Shown one piece after another: positions 13,000 through 29,088 of a DNA stretch of 64,000 bases. Position numbers and translations under genes: made by a program. Position 1 is the first letter of the stretch. Every line of letters starts with the position of its first letter. Source of the DNA: Leifsonia tongyongensis (GTDB taxonomy: Bacteria; Actinomycetota; Actinomycetes; Actinomycetales; Microbacteriaceae); the NCBI RefSeq assembly GCF_010686705.1, contig NZ_JAAGWY010000004.1, positions 307,255-371,254 on the forward strand. Reading direction: 5' to 3'. The notes under the pieces were generated by a model, which saw nothing but the letters and a program-made list of their open reading frames with translations, was not told the origin of the DNA and did no database searches.

Positions 13000-13028
13000 T
13001 TGCCAGCCCCCGGGGACCTGCGTAAAGT
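13000..13028 (+). promoter_or_regulatory. rrn promoter P1
   Basis: TTGCCA (13000-13005), a 17-base spacer and TAAAGT (13023-13028) form a good housekeeping-sigma promoter about 500 bp ahead of 16S rRNA. Confidence 0.6.
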
Positions 13029-13238
13029 ACTTACTTGTCACCCCAAAGGTGCGGGAAGCGGAAGAGCTTCTCGGCCTCAAGCGGGACCAATCCAAAGCAT
13101 AAAGCAGAGCTCCTCTTGAAGGAGTTTGTCTCAGCGCCTAGGATGGAAAACCCACTCACTGAGCAGGTCTAACTGGCTCGGATCGTGTGAAACGGTGTGT
13201 CCGAATACGGATCGCCGAGATAACGCGAAACGGCCGAT

Positions 13239-13266
13239 TTGACAAAGCGAATGAGAGTGGTAAGGT
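13239..13266 (+). promoter_or_regulatory. rrn promoter P2 and leader
   Basis: TTGACA (13239-13244), 16 bases and TAAGGT (13261-13266) form the proximal rrn promoter. The leader that follows contains TTGAGAACTCAACAG at 13323, the conserved actinobacterial rrn leader/antitermination motif, and hairpins near 13369-13387 and 13505-13521 that fit RNase processing upstream of 16S. The 12815-13534 gap holds no gene. Confidence 0.65.
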
Positions 13267-13534
13267 AGAGAAGTTGCCCCAAAGAGCAGGCCGAGAGGCT
13301 GAAAATTGGGAGCGTCCGATCCTTGAGAACTCAACAGCGTGCACAATGTCAAATGCCAAAAACCTCGACTCGTAGCTTCGGCTACGTGAGAGATTCCTTT
13401 GGAAACAGATTAAACAACAAAGCAAGTCAGTAATGATTTGTTCTGTCAGTTTCAAACTTGCAGCGTGGTTCACCCATTCCGGTGGCCCGCAGCACTAGAT
13501 GTGCCGAAGCGCTTGCGCTTCGAGCAATCAAACA

Positions 13535-18590
<5,056 letters not shown>

Positions 18591-18727
18591 ATCATTACTC
18601 TCATACATGTTGTAAGGCTGGTATGAGGGGCCATGAGAATGCTTGCGTCCACTATGTGGTTCTCGATGTACGGTCGAGAACCGAACAATCAGCAATGATT
18701 GTCCGTTCACTTTGATACATCAATAGT

Positions 18728-18846
18728 GTTTCGGCGGCCATAGCGAGAGGGAAACGCCCGGTTACATTCCGAACCCGGAAGCTAAGACTCTCTGCGCCGA
18801 TGGTACTGCAGGGGGGACCCTGTGGGAGAGTAGGACACCGCCGGAC
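18728..18846 (+). rRNA. rrf: 5S ribosomal RNA
   Basis: GTTTCGGCGGCCATAGCG at the 5' end pairs with ACACCGCCGGAC at the 3' end, and the internal CCGAACCCGGAAGCTAAG block is the 5S signature. Between 23S and 5S (18591-18727) there is a processing-type hairpin at 18658-18682 with 9-bp perfect arms and no tRNA. Confidence 0.95.
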
Positions 18847-18855
18847 TTCTTTGTG

Positions 18856-18891
18856 AAATGGCCACCCAGTGATGGGTGGCCATTTTGCGTT
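18856..18891 (+). terminator. rrn operon intrinsic terminator
   Basis: A 13-bp perfect stem (AAATGGCCACCCA / TGGGTGGCCATTT, loop GTGA) is followed by TTTGCGTTT directly behind the 5S gene. Confidence 0.9.
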
Positions 18892-18964
18892 TAAGTCACC
18901 CCAGAATTCATCGGGACACAGCCGTACGCTTGGAAAGCTGCGCCCCACAGATACAGGAGAAGAC

Positions 18965-20161
18965 GTGAGCGACTCACCGTCAGACGAGCAGAAACCCAAC
19001 CGCGAAGGCGACCGGCCCCAGCGGGACGGCCAGCGACGAGACAGCTCACGTCACACCGGTGACCGACCCCAAAGCGGGCGCACGCAGGGCGGACGCACCC
19101 CGGGCGGACCCGCCAAACGCTCCGAGTCGAAAGGTGCTCAGCCGTGGAAGCGGGACGGGAAACCGACCGACGCGAAGAGTGGCCAGCCGTGGAAGCGGGA
19201 CGGGAAGCCGAGCAGCGGACCGCGGGACAACCACGGGGCGCGCGACGGCGACCGTGGGAAGAAGCTCTGGACGCGGGAAGGCAAGCCGGCACGCGGCGAC
19301 CGGGATGCCCGTGACCACGAACGCGCCCTCACCGAAGAAGAGCGGCTTGCCCGCGAACTGCGGTCGGTGCGTACGCGGCACGACGACCCCGAGATCCCCG
19401 AAGCCATCCAGGCACGCGACCTCGACAAGGTCGCACGCGCTGAACTGAAAACCCTCAGCAAGGACAATGCGGACTGGGTGGCGCGCCACCTGGTGATGGC
19501 CGCACAGCTCATCGAAGACGACCCCGAGCTCGCCCACCAGCATGCGCTGTCCGCTGCTCGCCGCGCGGGACGTGTCGCGGTGGTCCGTGAAACGCTGGCG
19601 ATCACGGCGTATGCGACCGGCGACTTCGGATTGGCGTTGCGCGAGCTGCGCACGTTCCGTCGCATCAGCGGGTCGAACGACCAGCTGCCACTGATGGTGG
19701 ACAGTGAAAGGGGTGTCGGGCGCCCGGATCGGGCACTCGAGCTCGGGCGGTCCGTCGACCGGGCGTCCCTTCCCACCGAGGTACAGGTCTCCCTGGCGAT
19801 CGCGATGTCCGGTGCGCGCCTCGACCTCGGACAGAACGACGAGGCGCTCGCGGAACTGGAGATACCCCAGCTCGACCCCAACCGGGCGTACTCGTGGAGC
19901 CCCGAACTGTTCCATGCCTACGGTGACGTGCTCGACGAGCTCGGCCGCGAAGAGGACGCATCCACCTGGCGTGACCGCGCGGCACGGGCCGAACAGGCGA
20001 TGGGCATCGCACGCGGCACGGGAGACGAGGAGACGGTCGATGTCGTCGAAGAGGAGATCGAGCAGGACGAGGGCGACACGATCATCGAGTTCGAGGACGA
20101 AGACGTGGAGATCGTAGAAGGCGAAGACTGGCACGATGGCGATCTTCCGGCGACGCAGTAG
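18965..20161 (+). CDS. TPR-like cytosolic protein with disordered basic N terminus
   Basis: GTG start with AGGAGA 5 bases upstream. The 398-residue product has three parts. Residues 1-120 are disordered, Arg/Lys/Gly-rich, with tandem QPWKRDGKP-type repeats (two nearly identical DNA copies at about 19139 and 19190). Residues 130-340 are alpha-helical with TPR-like helix pairs (ALSAARRAGRVAVVRETLAI, then AYATGDFGLALRELRTFRRI). The last 45 residues are strongly acidic (EEEIEQDEGDTIIEFEDED). Such proteins are conserved in actinobacteria just upstream of a HAD phosphatase and tlyA. The charged tails suggest RNA or ribosome contact; the role is not known. It overlaps the next gene by 26 bp. Confidence 0.8.
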   Translation: MSDSPSDEQKPNREGDRPQRDGQRRDSSRHTGDRPQSGRTQGGRTPGGPAKRSESKGAQPWKRDGKPTDAKSGQPWKRDGKPSSGPRDNHGARDGDRGKKLWTREGKPARGDRDARDHERALTEEERLARELRSVRTRHDDPEIPEAIQARDLDKVARAELKTLSKDNADWVARHLVMAAQLIEDDPELAHQHALSAARRAGRVAVVRETLAITAYATGDFGLALRELRTFRRISGSNDQLPLMVDSERGVGRPDRALELGRSVDRASLPTEVQVSLAIAMSGARLDLGQNDEALAELEIPQLDPNRAYSWSPELFHAYGDVLDELGREEDASTWRDRAARAEQAMGIARGTGDEETVDVVEEEIEQDEGDTIIEFEDEDVEIVEGEDWHDGDLPATQ

Positions 20162-21161
20162 CGACGGAGCGACACCGCTCGACGGCGTCGACGTCATCCT
20201 CGCCGACCTGGACGGGGTGGTCTACGCAGGTCAGCGGGCGATCCCGCATGCCGTGGAGAGTCTCAACGCGGCAGCCGAAACCGTGCGCGTCGGGTACATC
20301 ACCAACAATGCGTCCCGCACCGACGCATCCGTCGCTGAACACCTCACCCAGCTGGGCCTCCACGTTCAGCCCAGCGACATCGTGACGTCGCCGCAGGCGG
20401 CCGTGCGGCTGCTCGCGCGACACGTGGCGCCGGCCTCGAGCATCCTGGTCGTCGGCGGGGACGGCCTCGTTCACGAGGTCGAGAAGGCCGGCTTCAGTGT
20501 GGTGCGCTCCGCCGACGACGAACCGGCCGCGGTCATCCAGGGCTTCCATCCGGACCTGGGCTGGAAAGACCTGGCAGAGGCTTCGTTCGCGCTGCAGCGC
20601 AGCACGGCGGAGGAGCGGCCCTGGGTCGCGACCAACACGGACTGGACCATCCCCGTCGCGCGCGGGATCGCCCCCGGCAACGGCACGCTCGTCTCCGCCG
20701 TCCACACCGCCACCGGACGACTGCCCCTCGTTGCCGGCAAACCCGAAGTCGCGATTTTCGAAGAGGCGACGGCGCGATTCGCCGCCACCTCGCCGCTCTT
20801 CATCGGCGATCGCCTCGACACGGACATCCTCGGTGCGAACCGTGCCGGAATCCCCTCCGTGCACGTGCTCACCGGTATCGACAAGGCCAAGCAGCTCATC
20901 GCCGCCGACGCGAACTCGCGGCCGACCTACATCCTCGCGGACCTCCGCGGGCTCGCGGAGCCGTACCCGACGACGCGTTTCTCGAAGGACAACTCGACGG
21001 CGACGGTCGGTGACGCCACCGTGCGGATCACCGGCAACGACGTGCTGATCGTGTCGGAAGGATCATCCGAGCTCAACCTGCTCCGCGCAGCCACCGCTGC
21101 GATCTGGGCATCCGGACGGGCGATCTACGGGCTCAACGTTCCCGAACAGCTGTACACCTGA
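20136..21161 (+). CDS. HAD superfamily IIA hydrolase (NagD-like phosphatase)
   Basis: The 341-residue protein shows the HAD motifs. The nucleophile motif is DLDGVVYAG (residues about 25-33), followed by the motif II segment VGYITNNASR. K of VAGKPEVAIFEEA is motif III, and the motif IV acids are in FIGDRLDTDILGANRAG. The type-IIA cap fits NagD/4-nitrophenylphosphatase-like enzymes that dephosphorylate small metabolites. The substrate is not predictable. The gene starts inside the preceding frame and leads into the conserved small-protein/tlyA/nadK/recN group. The C-terminal 80 residues extend beyond the HAD fold. Confidence 0.88.
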   Translation: MAIFRRRSSDGATPLDGVDVILADLDGVVYAGQRAIPHAVESLNAAAETVRVGYITNNASRTDASVAEHLTQLGLHVQPSDIVTSPQAAVRLLARHVAPASSILVVGGDGLVHEVEKAGFSVVRSADDEPAAVIQGFHPDLGWKDLAEASFALQRSTAEERPWVATNTDWTIPVARGIAPGNGTLVSAVHTATGRLPLVAGKPEVAIFEEATARFAATSPLFIGDRLDTDILGANRAGIPSVHVLTGIDKAKQLIAADANSRPTYILADLRGLAEPYPTTRFSKDNSTATVGDATVRITGNDVLIVSEGSSELNLLRAATAAIWASGRAIYGLNVPEQLYT

Positions 21162-21197
21162 GACCCGACGGCGCCGGCAGGCGCTAGCGTAGAAGAC

Positions 21198-21365
21198 GTG
21201 ACCTCCGACGACGAGACCCCGACTGCGATCGACGACGCCCTCATGCCGCGCCTGCGCGTCATCGAAGACCAGCCGCTGAGCACGCGGGCGGAGGCGTACG
21301 CGCAGGTGCACGACGAACTGCAGAAGCTGCTCGAGGGTGGGGACGTTCCGCGCACCCATGGCTGA
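21198..21365 (+). CDS. Conserved 55-residue protein between HAD phosphatase and TlyA
   Basis: A GTG at 21198 opens 55 acidic codons (VTSDDETPTAIDDAL...VHDELQKLLEGG). TAGCGT at 21185-21190, 7 bases upstream, looks like a -10, so translation may be leaderless. The frame overlaps the tlyA ATG by 8 bp, supporting a coupled operon start. The amphipathic helix AYAQVHDELQKLLEG is the only structure visible. Small proteins at this position are common in actinobacteria; the function is unknown. Confidence 0.65.
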   Translation: MTSDDETPTAIDDALMPRLRVIEDQPLSTRAEAYAQVHDELQKLLEGGDVPRTHG

Positions 21366-22158
21366 GGCCAGGCTCGACGTCGCCCTGACCGAGCGCGGCC
21401 TCGCCCGCTCCCGGTCGCACGCGGCCAAACTGATCGCCGACGGCCTGGTGTCCGTCGACGGACAGGGCGTCGTCAAGCCGTCCGCCAAGGTCAACGACGA
21501 CCAGCTCATCGAGGTCGCCGAGACCGATCAGTACGTGAGCCGCGGCGCCCACAAGCTCATCGGCGCGCTCGACACGTTCGGCGTCCCGGTACGCGGACGT
21601 GTCGCGATGGACGTCGGCGCGTCGACGGGCGGCTTCAGCCAGGTGCTGCTGGAGCGGGATGCGCGGCTGGTGATCGCGATCGACGTCGGTCATGGACAGC
21701 TCTCTCCTGAACTGGCGCGCGAGCCGCGCCTCCGCTCGTTCGAGGGTGTGAACGCGCGGACCCTCACCCCTGACGCACTCGCCGGATTGCTCGGCGAACC
21801 CATCCGGCCCGACCTCGTCGTCGGAGACCTGTCGTTCATCTCGCTGCGGACCGTGCTGCGCGCGCTCGTCGAGACGGCGGCTGAGGGCGCCGACTTCGTT
21901 CTGCTGGTCAAGCCGCAATTCGAGGTGGGGCGGACGGGCATCCGCGAAGGGATCGTCCACGACCCGGCGCTGCGGGCCGATGCCGTGGCGAACGTGCTCT
22001 GGTCGGCCCAGGATCTCGGGATCGGGACCGCGGGCATCGTCTCCTCCACAATCGTGGGCAGCCAAGGAAATCATGAGTATCTGGTCTGGCTGAGCGCGAC
22101 GAAGGGCCGCAATCCGACAGAATGGTTGGACGACATCAACGCGATCGTGGGAGCGTGA
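21358..22158 (+). CDS. tlyA: TlyA rRNA 2'-O-methyltransferase
   Basis: TlyA methylates ribose of 16S C1409 and 23S C1920 (E. coli numbering) in mycobacteria and confers capreomycin sensitivity. The 266-residue protein has an N-terminal S4 RNA-binding domain (residues 1-65, RLDVALTERGLARSRSHAAK). An FtsJ-type SAM domain follows, with DVGASTGGFSQVLLE and the catalytic-tetrad segments DLSFISLRTVL and LLVKPQFE. Start at the ATG overlapping the 55-aa gene. The neighbours nadK and recN match the standard actinobacterial order. Confidence 0.93.
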   Translation: MAEARLDVALTERGLARSRSHAAKLIADGLVSVDGQGVVKPSAKVNDDQLIEVAETDQYVSRGAHKLIGALDTFGVPVRGRVAMDVGASTGGFSQVLLERDARLVIAIDVGHGQLSPELAREPRLRSFEGVNARTLTPDALAGLLGEPIRPDLVVGDLSFISLRTVLRALVETAAEGADFVLLVKPQFEVGRTGIREGIVHDPALRADAVANVLWSAQDLGIGTAGIVSSTIVGSQGNHEYLVWLSATKGRNPTEWLDDINAIVGA

Positions 22159-22163
22159 AGCAT

Positions 22164-23081
22164 ATGGATGCACCGGCACGGTACATCCTCGTCGTGGCGC
22201 ACACAGGCAGGCAGGATTCGCTCGATGCGGGAGTGGCCGTCTGCTCGCAGCTCCTCGAGGCGGGCGCGACGCCGGTGCTCAGCGCAGACGAGCGTCGTGA
22301 CCTCCTGGCCGCCGAACCGAGCCTGGTCGAGGTCGCGGTACTGGGCACCGACGTTCGTGCTGAGGAGCTCGAGCTGGTCATCGTCCTGGGCGGCGACGGA
22401 ACGATCCTGCGAGCGGCCGAACTCGTCCGCGGGTGCGGCGCCCCGCTGCTCGGGGTCAATCTGGGTCACGTCGGCTTCCTCGCCGAGAGCGAGCGCGACG
22501 ACCTGCGCGAAGCGGTCGCACGCGGTCTCGCCAATGACTACACGGTCGAAGAGCGCATGACGCTCTCGGCGCGCGTCAAACTCGACAACCAGGTCGTCTA
22601 CGAGAGCTGGGCGCTCAACGAAGCGACGGTCGAGAAGGCCAGCCGGGAGCGGATGCTCGAAGTCGTCATCGAGGTCGACGGCCGCCCGATGGAGAGTTTC
22701 GGCTGCGATGGCGTCGTGATGTCGACGCCAACCGGCTCGACGGCGTACTCCTTCTCTGCAGGCGGTCCGGTCGTCTGGCCCGGTGTAGCGGCGCTGCTGC
22801 TCGTCCCGCTGAGCGCGCATGCCTTGTTCGCGCGTCCACTCGTGGTCGACGCGGAGTCGTCGCTCGCGATCGAAGTGCTCGACCGGGCCGGCGGTGCGGG
22901 CATCCTGTGGTGCGACGGGAGACGGGCGTTCGACCTCCCTCCGGGTGCGCGCGTCGTCGTGCGGCGATCGCCGGTGCCGGTGCGGCTTGCCCGCCTGCAT
23001 CCGGGGCCGTTCACCGACCGGCTCGTGCACAAGTTCAATCTCCCGGTGGCGGGATGGCGGGGGCCCGTCGGTCGTGAGTGA
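22164..23081 (+). CDS. nadK: NAD kinase
   Basis: NadK makes NADP from NAD using ATP or polyphosphate. The 305-residue protein has the GGDGT signature (VLGGDGTILRAAEL), the NLGHVGFLAE motif and the glycine-rich TPTGSTAYSFSAGGP segment. ATG 22164 was chosen because family members begin near RYILVVAHTGR and a GGGAG lies 9 bases upstream. A GTG at 22155 overlapping the tlyA stop would add three residues. Nine bases separate it from recN. Confidence 0.94.
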   Translation: MDAPARYILVVAHTGRQDSLDAGVAVCSQLLEAGATPVLSADERRDLLAAEPSLVEVAVLGTDVRAEELELVIVLGGDGTILRAAELVRGCGAPLLGVNLGHVGFLAESERDDLREAVARGLANDYTVEERMTLSARVKLDNQVVYESWALNEATVEKASRERMLEVVIEVDGRPMESFGCDGVVMSTPTGSTAYSFSAGGPVVWPGVAALLLVPLSAHALFARPLVVDAESSLAIEVLDRAGGAGILWCDGRRAFDLPPGARVVVRRSPVPVRLARLHPGPFTDRLVHKFNLPVAGWRGPVGRE

Positions 23082-23090
23082 GGTGAGACG

Positions 23091-24797
23091 GTGATTGAGG
23101 AGATCTCGATCAAAGACCTGGGAGTGATAGCCGACGCGGCCCTTCCGCTCGGACCGGGATTCACCGCCCTCACAGGTGAGACCGGGGCAGGCAAGACGAT
23201 GGTCGTCTCCGCGCTCGGCCTGCTGCTCGGTGAACGCGCCGACACCGGCGCGGTGCGGCTCGGCAGCCCACAGGCGTGGGTAGAGGGCCGCTGGCGCGTG
23301 CGCGACACGGGCGACATCGTCGACCGGGTGCGCGATGCCGGGGGAGACGTGGACCCGCTCGGTACGGGAAGCGCCGAGCTCGTCCTGAGCCGGTCGGTGT
23401 CGGCAGAGGGTCGCAGCCGTGCCGTCGTCGGCGGACGGAGCGCGCCGGTCAGCGTGCTCACCGAACTCGGCGAGCAGCTCGTCGTCGTGCACGGGCAGTC
23501 CGACCAGGTTCGTCTCCGATCGGCCGTGGCGCAGCGAGAGGCGCTCGACCGGTATGCCGGGGCCGCGCTGGCGACCGCACTCGAGAGCTACCAGCACGTC
23601 TTCTATCGCTGGAACGAGAATCGCGCCCAGCTCGAGGAGCTCGTGGCCGACCAGGACAGGCGTGCCCGCGAAGCGGAAGACCTGCGGCTCGCGATGGCGG
23701 AGATCGAGACGGTCGCCCCACAGCCGGGTGAAGACGACGAGCTCGCGGAACGGGCAGAACGCCTCTCCAACCTGGAAGACCTGCGGATCGCTGCGGCGAG
23801 TGCGCGCGAACTCCTCTCGGCCGAGGAATCGGAAGGAGCGGACGCGCTCGGCCTCCTCGACTCGGCCCGGCGCAGCCTCGAGAGGGTGTCGTCGCACGAC
23901 GCAGAACTCGTCGGCGTCGCAGAAGCCATCGCGAACGCCAACTACCTCGTCTCCGACCTTGCGGCGCAGCTGTCGACATACCTGGCGGGCCTCGACACCG
24001 ACGGCGCACGCGAACTGGAGATCGTGCAGGAGCGGCGTGCGGAGCTGACCACGCTCATCCGCAAGTACGGTCCGACGCTCGACGACGTCATCCGCAACCT
24101 GGAGACCGGCAGTTCGCGGCTCTTCGAGCTCGACGGGGACTCGGAGCGCATCGACCAGCTGCGGAACGAGGTCGACGACGACCGGGTGCTGCTCGAAGAG
24201 CTGGCCGCCGGGTTGTCAGCGCTGCGCGGGTCGGCGGCCGAACGGCTCGGCGCCGCTGTCTCCGACGAGCTCTCCGCCCTGGCGATGGCCGACGCCCGCG
24301 TGATCGTCCAGGTCGCCCAGCGCGACGAGTACACCGCGACCGGACGAGACCTGGTCTCGATCCTGCTGCAGCCGCACGCCGGCGCAGAACCGCGAGCGCT
24401 CGGCCGCGGCGCCTCCGGAGGTGAGCTCTCGCGCGTCATGCTCGCGATCGAGGTCGTCATCGCGGGCAGCGACCCGGTTCCCACCTTCATCTTCGACGAG
24501 ATCGATGCGGGCGTCGGGGGAGCATCCGCGATCGAGATCGGCAGGCGACTCGCCCGGCTCGCAGAGAACGCGCAAGTGATCGTCGTGACCCACCTCGCCC
24601 AGGTCGCAGCCTTCGCCTCGAACCACCTCACCGTCGTGAAAGGCAGCGACGGATCGGTCACCGCATCGAGCGTGCGGCAACTGGGAGGCGAGGAGCGGAT
24701 CGCCGAGATGGCGCGGCTCCTCTCGGGGCTTCCCGACTCCGAGAGCGGGCTGGCGCACGCGCGCGAGCTCATCGAGATGGCTTCGTCGTCGGTCTGA
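23091..24797 (+). CDS. recN: DNA repair protein RecN
   Basis: RecN is an SMC-like ATPase of double-strand-break repair. The 568-residue protein has Walker A (TGETGAGKTMVV, about residue 30), two coiled-coil arms around residues 150-370, the ABC signature ASGGELSRVMLAIE and Walker B TFIFDEIDAGVGG near the C terminus. Length and domain order are normal. GTG start with GAGG-type site upstream, 9 bases after nadK. No SOS box was recognised, as expected inside an operon. Confidence 0.95.
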   Translation: MIEEISIKDLGVIADAALPLGPGFTALTGETGAGKTMVVSALGLLLGERADTGAVRLGSPQAWVEGRWRVRDTGDIVDRVRDAGGDVDPLGTGSAELVLSRSVSAEGRSRAVVGGRSAPVSVLTELGEQLVVVHGQSDQVRLRSAVAQREALDRYAGAALATALESYQHVFYRWNENRAQLEELVADQDRRAREAEDLRLAMAEIETVAPQPGEDDELAERAERLSNLEDLRIAAASARELLSAEESEGADALGLLDSARRSLERVSSHDAELVGVAEAIANANYLVSDLAAQLSTYLAGLDTDGARELEIVQERRAELTTLIRKYGPTLDDVIRNLETGSSRLFELDGDSERIDQLRNEVDDDRVLLEELAAGLSALRGSAAERLGAAVSDELSALAMADARVIVQVAQRDEYTATGRDLVSILLQPHAGAEPRALGRGASGGELSRVMLAIEVVIAGSDPVPTFIFDEIDAGVGGASAIEIGRRLARLAENAQVIVVTHLAQVAAFASNHLTVVKGSDGSVTASSVRQLGGEERIAEMARLLSGLPDSESGLAHARELIEMASSSV

Positions 24798-24821
24798 GCC
24801 CAGCGTGGTCTGATAGGATAA

Positions 24822-26519
<1,698 letters not shown>

Positions 26520-26523
26520 GCCG

Positions 26524-27165
26524 GTGGGCGCTGGCGAGGCATTGTCCGACGAGGCGGAGACGCCCGACATCGTCGCGGCCGAGACGGTCTTCGCGGGCAA
26601 GGTGTGGAACATCCGCCGGGAGACCTTCCGGTACAACGGGGACGAGATCGTCCGCGAATTCGTCGATCACACCGGGGCCGTTGCGGTGCTCGCACTCGAC
26701 GATGACGACCGCGCGCTCCTGATCAGGCAGTACCGGCATCCGGTGCGCACCCGCGACTGGGAGATCCCGGCCGGGCTCCTCGACCTGCACGGTGAGCCTC
26801 CGCTTGCGGCGGCGAAGCGCGAACTCGCCGAAGAAGCCGACCTCGAAGCCGACGACTGGAGCGTGCTCGCCGAGTTCTACACGTCGCCCGGCGGGAGCGA
26901 CGAGGCGATCCGGGTCTACCTCGCGCGCACCGTGCGGGCGACGGCCCAGGTGTTCGACCGCACCGAAGAGGAGGCGGACATCGAGAAGCGGTGGGTCCCG
27001 CTCGACGACGTGGTGGATGCGGTGCTCGCCCGCCGCCTCCAGAATCCGTCGCTGGTCATCGCGGCGCTCACCGCTCGCACGGCACGCGAGACGGGATGGT
27101 CGCAGCTGGGCGCGGCCGACAGCCCCTGGCCGCGGCATCCGAAGCTCGGAGCCACACAGTCGTGA
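26524..27165 (+). CDS. Nudix hydrolase, ADP-ribose pyrophosphatase type
   Basis: The 213-residue protein has the Nudix box in the order G-x5-E-x7-REL-x-EE ([22 protein letters not shown]). It is preceded by the [17 protein letters not shown] stretch typical of ADP-ribose diphosphatases. ADP-ribose or a related nucleotide sugar is the likely substrate, recycled to AMP and ribose-5-phosphate. The GTG start lies 4 bp after pyrG and the stop overlaps xerD by 4 bp, so it is in the middle of a coupled operon. Confidence 0.88.
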   Translation: MGAGEALSDEAETPDIVAAETVFAGKVWNIRRETFRYNGDEIVREFVDHTGAVAVLALDDDDRALLIRQYRHPVRTRDWEIPAGLLDLHGEPPLAAAKRELAEEADLEADDWSVLAEFYTSPGGSDEAIRVYLARTVRATAQVFDRTEEEADIEKRWVPLDDVVDAVLARRLQNPSLVIAALTARTARETGWSQLGAADSPWPRHPKLGATQS

Positions 27166-28067
27166 GTGTCGCGACGGCTGTGGACTCGTACCTGCGGCAC
27201 GTCTCGATCGAGCGCGGGCTCTCCATCAACACCGTCGCCGCGTACCGCCGCGACCTGGGCGTCTACGCGGGCTGGCTCGCGGAGCAGGGCATCGACGACC
27301 CGGCAGCGATCACGCCTGCCGACGTGTCCGCTTTCGCGCGCCACCTCGGAACCCGCGAGGAGACACCGCTCACGGCGTCGTCGATGGCACGGATGCTCTC
27401 CACCGTGCGCGGCTTCCACCGGTTCATGCTCGAAGAGCAGCTGGTGCCCGCCGATGTCGCGCACGAGGTGAAGCCTCCGAAGCTCGCCAGCCGCCTGCCC
27501 AAGGCGATCACGGTCGACCAGGTCGCGGCCCTGCTCGCAGCCACCGACGGGGACGACCTCCAGTCGCTGCGCGACAAAGCGCTGCTCGAACTGCTCTACG
27601 CGACGGGTGCGCGCGTGAGCGAAGCCGTCGGGCTCAACGTCGACGACGTCATCGACGAGGACATCGTGAGGCTGACTGGCAAAGGATCCAAACAGCGGAT
27701 CGTCCCGCTCGGCAGCTACGCCCGCGCGGCGCTCGACGCCTACCTCGTGCGGGCGCGCCCGGCGCTCTCCGTGCGGGGCACAGCCACGCCGGCGCTGTTC
27801 CTGGGGATGCGCGGGCAGCGGGTCTCGCGCCAGAACGCCTGGTTGATCATCCGCTCAGCAGCCGAGCGCGCGCACCTCGAGGCGGAGGTGTCGCCCCACA
27901 CGCTACGCCACTCCTTCGCGACGCACCTGCTCGCCGGCGGAGCGGATGTGCGCGTGGTGCAGGAACTGCTCGGGCACTCCTCGGTGGCGACGACGCAGAT
28001 CTACACGCTGGTCACGGCGGACACGCTGCGCGACATGTACACGACGGCGCACCCCCGCGCCCGCTGA
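27162..28067 (+). CDS. xerD: Tyrosine recombinase XerD
   Basis: XerD resolves chromosome dimers at dif with XerC under FtsK control. The 301-residue protein has the SAM-like core-binding domain (residues 1-95). The catalytic set is R in [14 protein letters not shown] in [14 protein letters not shown], HxxR in [15 protein letters not shown] of [10 protein letters not shown] and the nucleophile Tyr in TQIYTLV. Location next to parA-scpAB matches the standard actinobacterial chromosome-segregation cluster. It is unrelated to the phage integrase at 46796. Confidence 0.94.
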   Translation: MSVATAVDSYLRHVSIERGLSINTVAAYRRDLGVYAGWLAEQGIDDPAAITPADVSAFARHLGTREETPLTASSMARMLSTVRGFHRFMLEEQLVPADVAHEVKPPKLASRLPKAITVDQVAALLAATDGDDLQSLRDKALLELLYATGARVSEAVGLNVDDVIDEDIVRLTGKGSKQRIVPLGSYARAALDAYLVRARPALSVRGTATPALFLGMRGQRVSRQNAWLIIRSAAERAHLEAEVSPHTLRHSFATHLLAGGADVRVVQELLGHSSVATTQIYTLVTADTLRDMYTTAHPRAR

Positions 28068-28188
28068 GGCCACGCGGTCCCCGCAAAAAGGGGGCTTGCG
28101 GATCGCGGCGATGCGGCCCGCGAACCGGGGACACCGCCGATAGACTGTGCGTTTGAAGGACCGCACGAGAGGGACGAGGAACACGCAG

Positions 28189-29088
28189 GTGACGCGCAGC
28201 AACGAGGTTCGAGTAGAGCTCCCCGTCCTGGATGAAGCGTCCCTTCCCGCCCCGCTCGGCCCCACCGGCCGCACGCTGCGCTCGTTCCCTGTGCCGAAAC
28301 CGCTGAAGAGCCACGGCCCGGCACGCATCATCGCGCTCTGCAACCAGAAGGGCGGCGTCGGCAAGACGACGACCAGCATCAACCTGGGCGCGAGCCTCGC
28401 CGAATACGGCCGCCGGGTGCTCGCCGTCGACTTCGACCCGCAGGGTGCGCTCTCCGCGGGTCTCGGTGCCCAGACCCACGACGTCACCACCATCTACGAC
28501 CTGCTGCTGACGCGCACCAAAGACGTGAGCGAGGCGATCCAGCACACCTCGACGCCGGGGCTCGACATCATCCCGGCGAACATCGACCTGTCGGCCGCCG
28601 AGGTGCATCTCGTCAACGAGGTCGCCCGCGAGCAGATCCTCGCCAGTGTGCTGCGCAAGGTGAGCGACGACTACGACGTGATCCTCATCGACTGCCAGCC
28701 CTCGCTCGGCATCCTGACCGTGAACGCGCTCACCGCGAGCCACGGCGTGCTCATCCCGCTCGAATGCGAATACTTCGCCCTGCGCGGAGTCGCCCTGCTC
28801 ATCGAGACCATCGACAAGGTTCGGGAGCGTCTCAACCCGGCCATCCAGCTCGACGGCATCCTGGCGACCATGTACGACTCGCGCACCCTGCACTCGCGCG
28901 AAGTGCTCGAGCGGGTCGTGGATGCGTTCGGCACCAACGTTCTCGAAACCGTCATCTCGCGCACGGTCAAGTTCCCGGATGCTTCGGTGTCCGCGACGCC
29001 GATCACCCAGTTCGCACCGGAGCACGCGGCCGCCGAGGCCTACCGGCAGCTCGCCAGAGAGCTGATCACGCGTGGCGCAGTCGCCTAG
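28189..29088 (+). CDS. ParA-family ATPase of the scpAB cluster
   Basis: The 299-residue protein has the deviant Walker A NQKGGVGKTTTSINLG, Walker A' DFDPQGALSAGLG and Walker B VILIDCQPSLGIL. A disordered 40-residue N-terminal extension precedes the domain. GTG 28189 was chosen because TAGACT at 28141 looks like a -10 and GAGAGGGACGAGG upstream could serve ribosome binding; an in-frame GTG at 28147 abuts the -10. There is no parB beside it. It leads an operon with scpA and scpB, so it probably helps position DNA rather than act as the main ParAB system. Confidence 0.88.
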   Translation: MTRSNEVRVELPVLDEASLPAPLGPTGRTLRSFPVPKPLKSHGPARIIALCNQKGGVGKTTTSINLGASLAEYGRRVLAVDFDPQGALSAGLGAQTHDVTTIYDLLLTRTKDVSEAIQHTSTPGLDIIPANIDLSAAEVHLVNEVAREQILASVLRKVSDDYDVILIDCQPSLGILTVNALTASHGVLIPLECEYFALRGVALLIETIDKVRERLNPAIQLDGILATMYDSRTLHSREVLERVVDAFGTNVLETVISRTVKFPDASVSATPITQFAPEHAAAEAYRQLARELITRGAVA

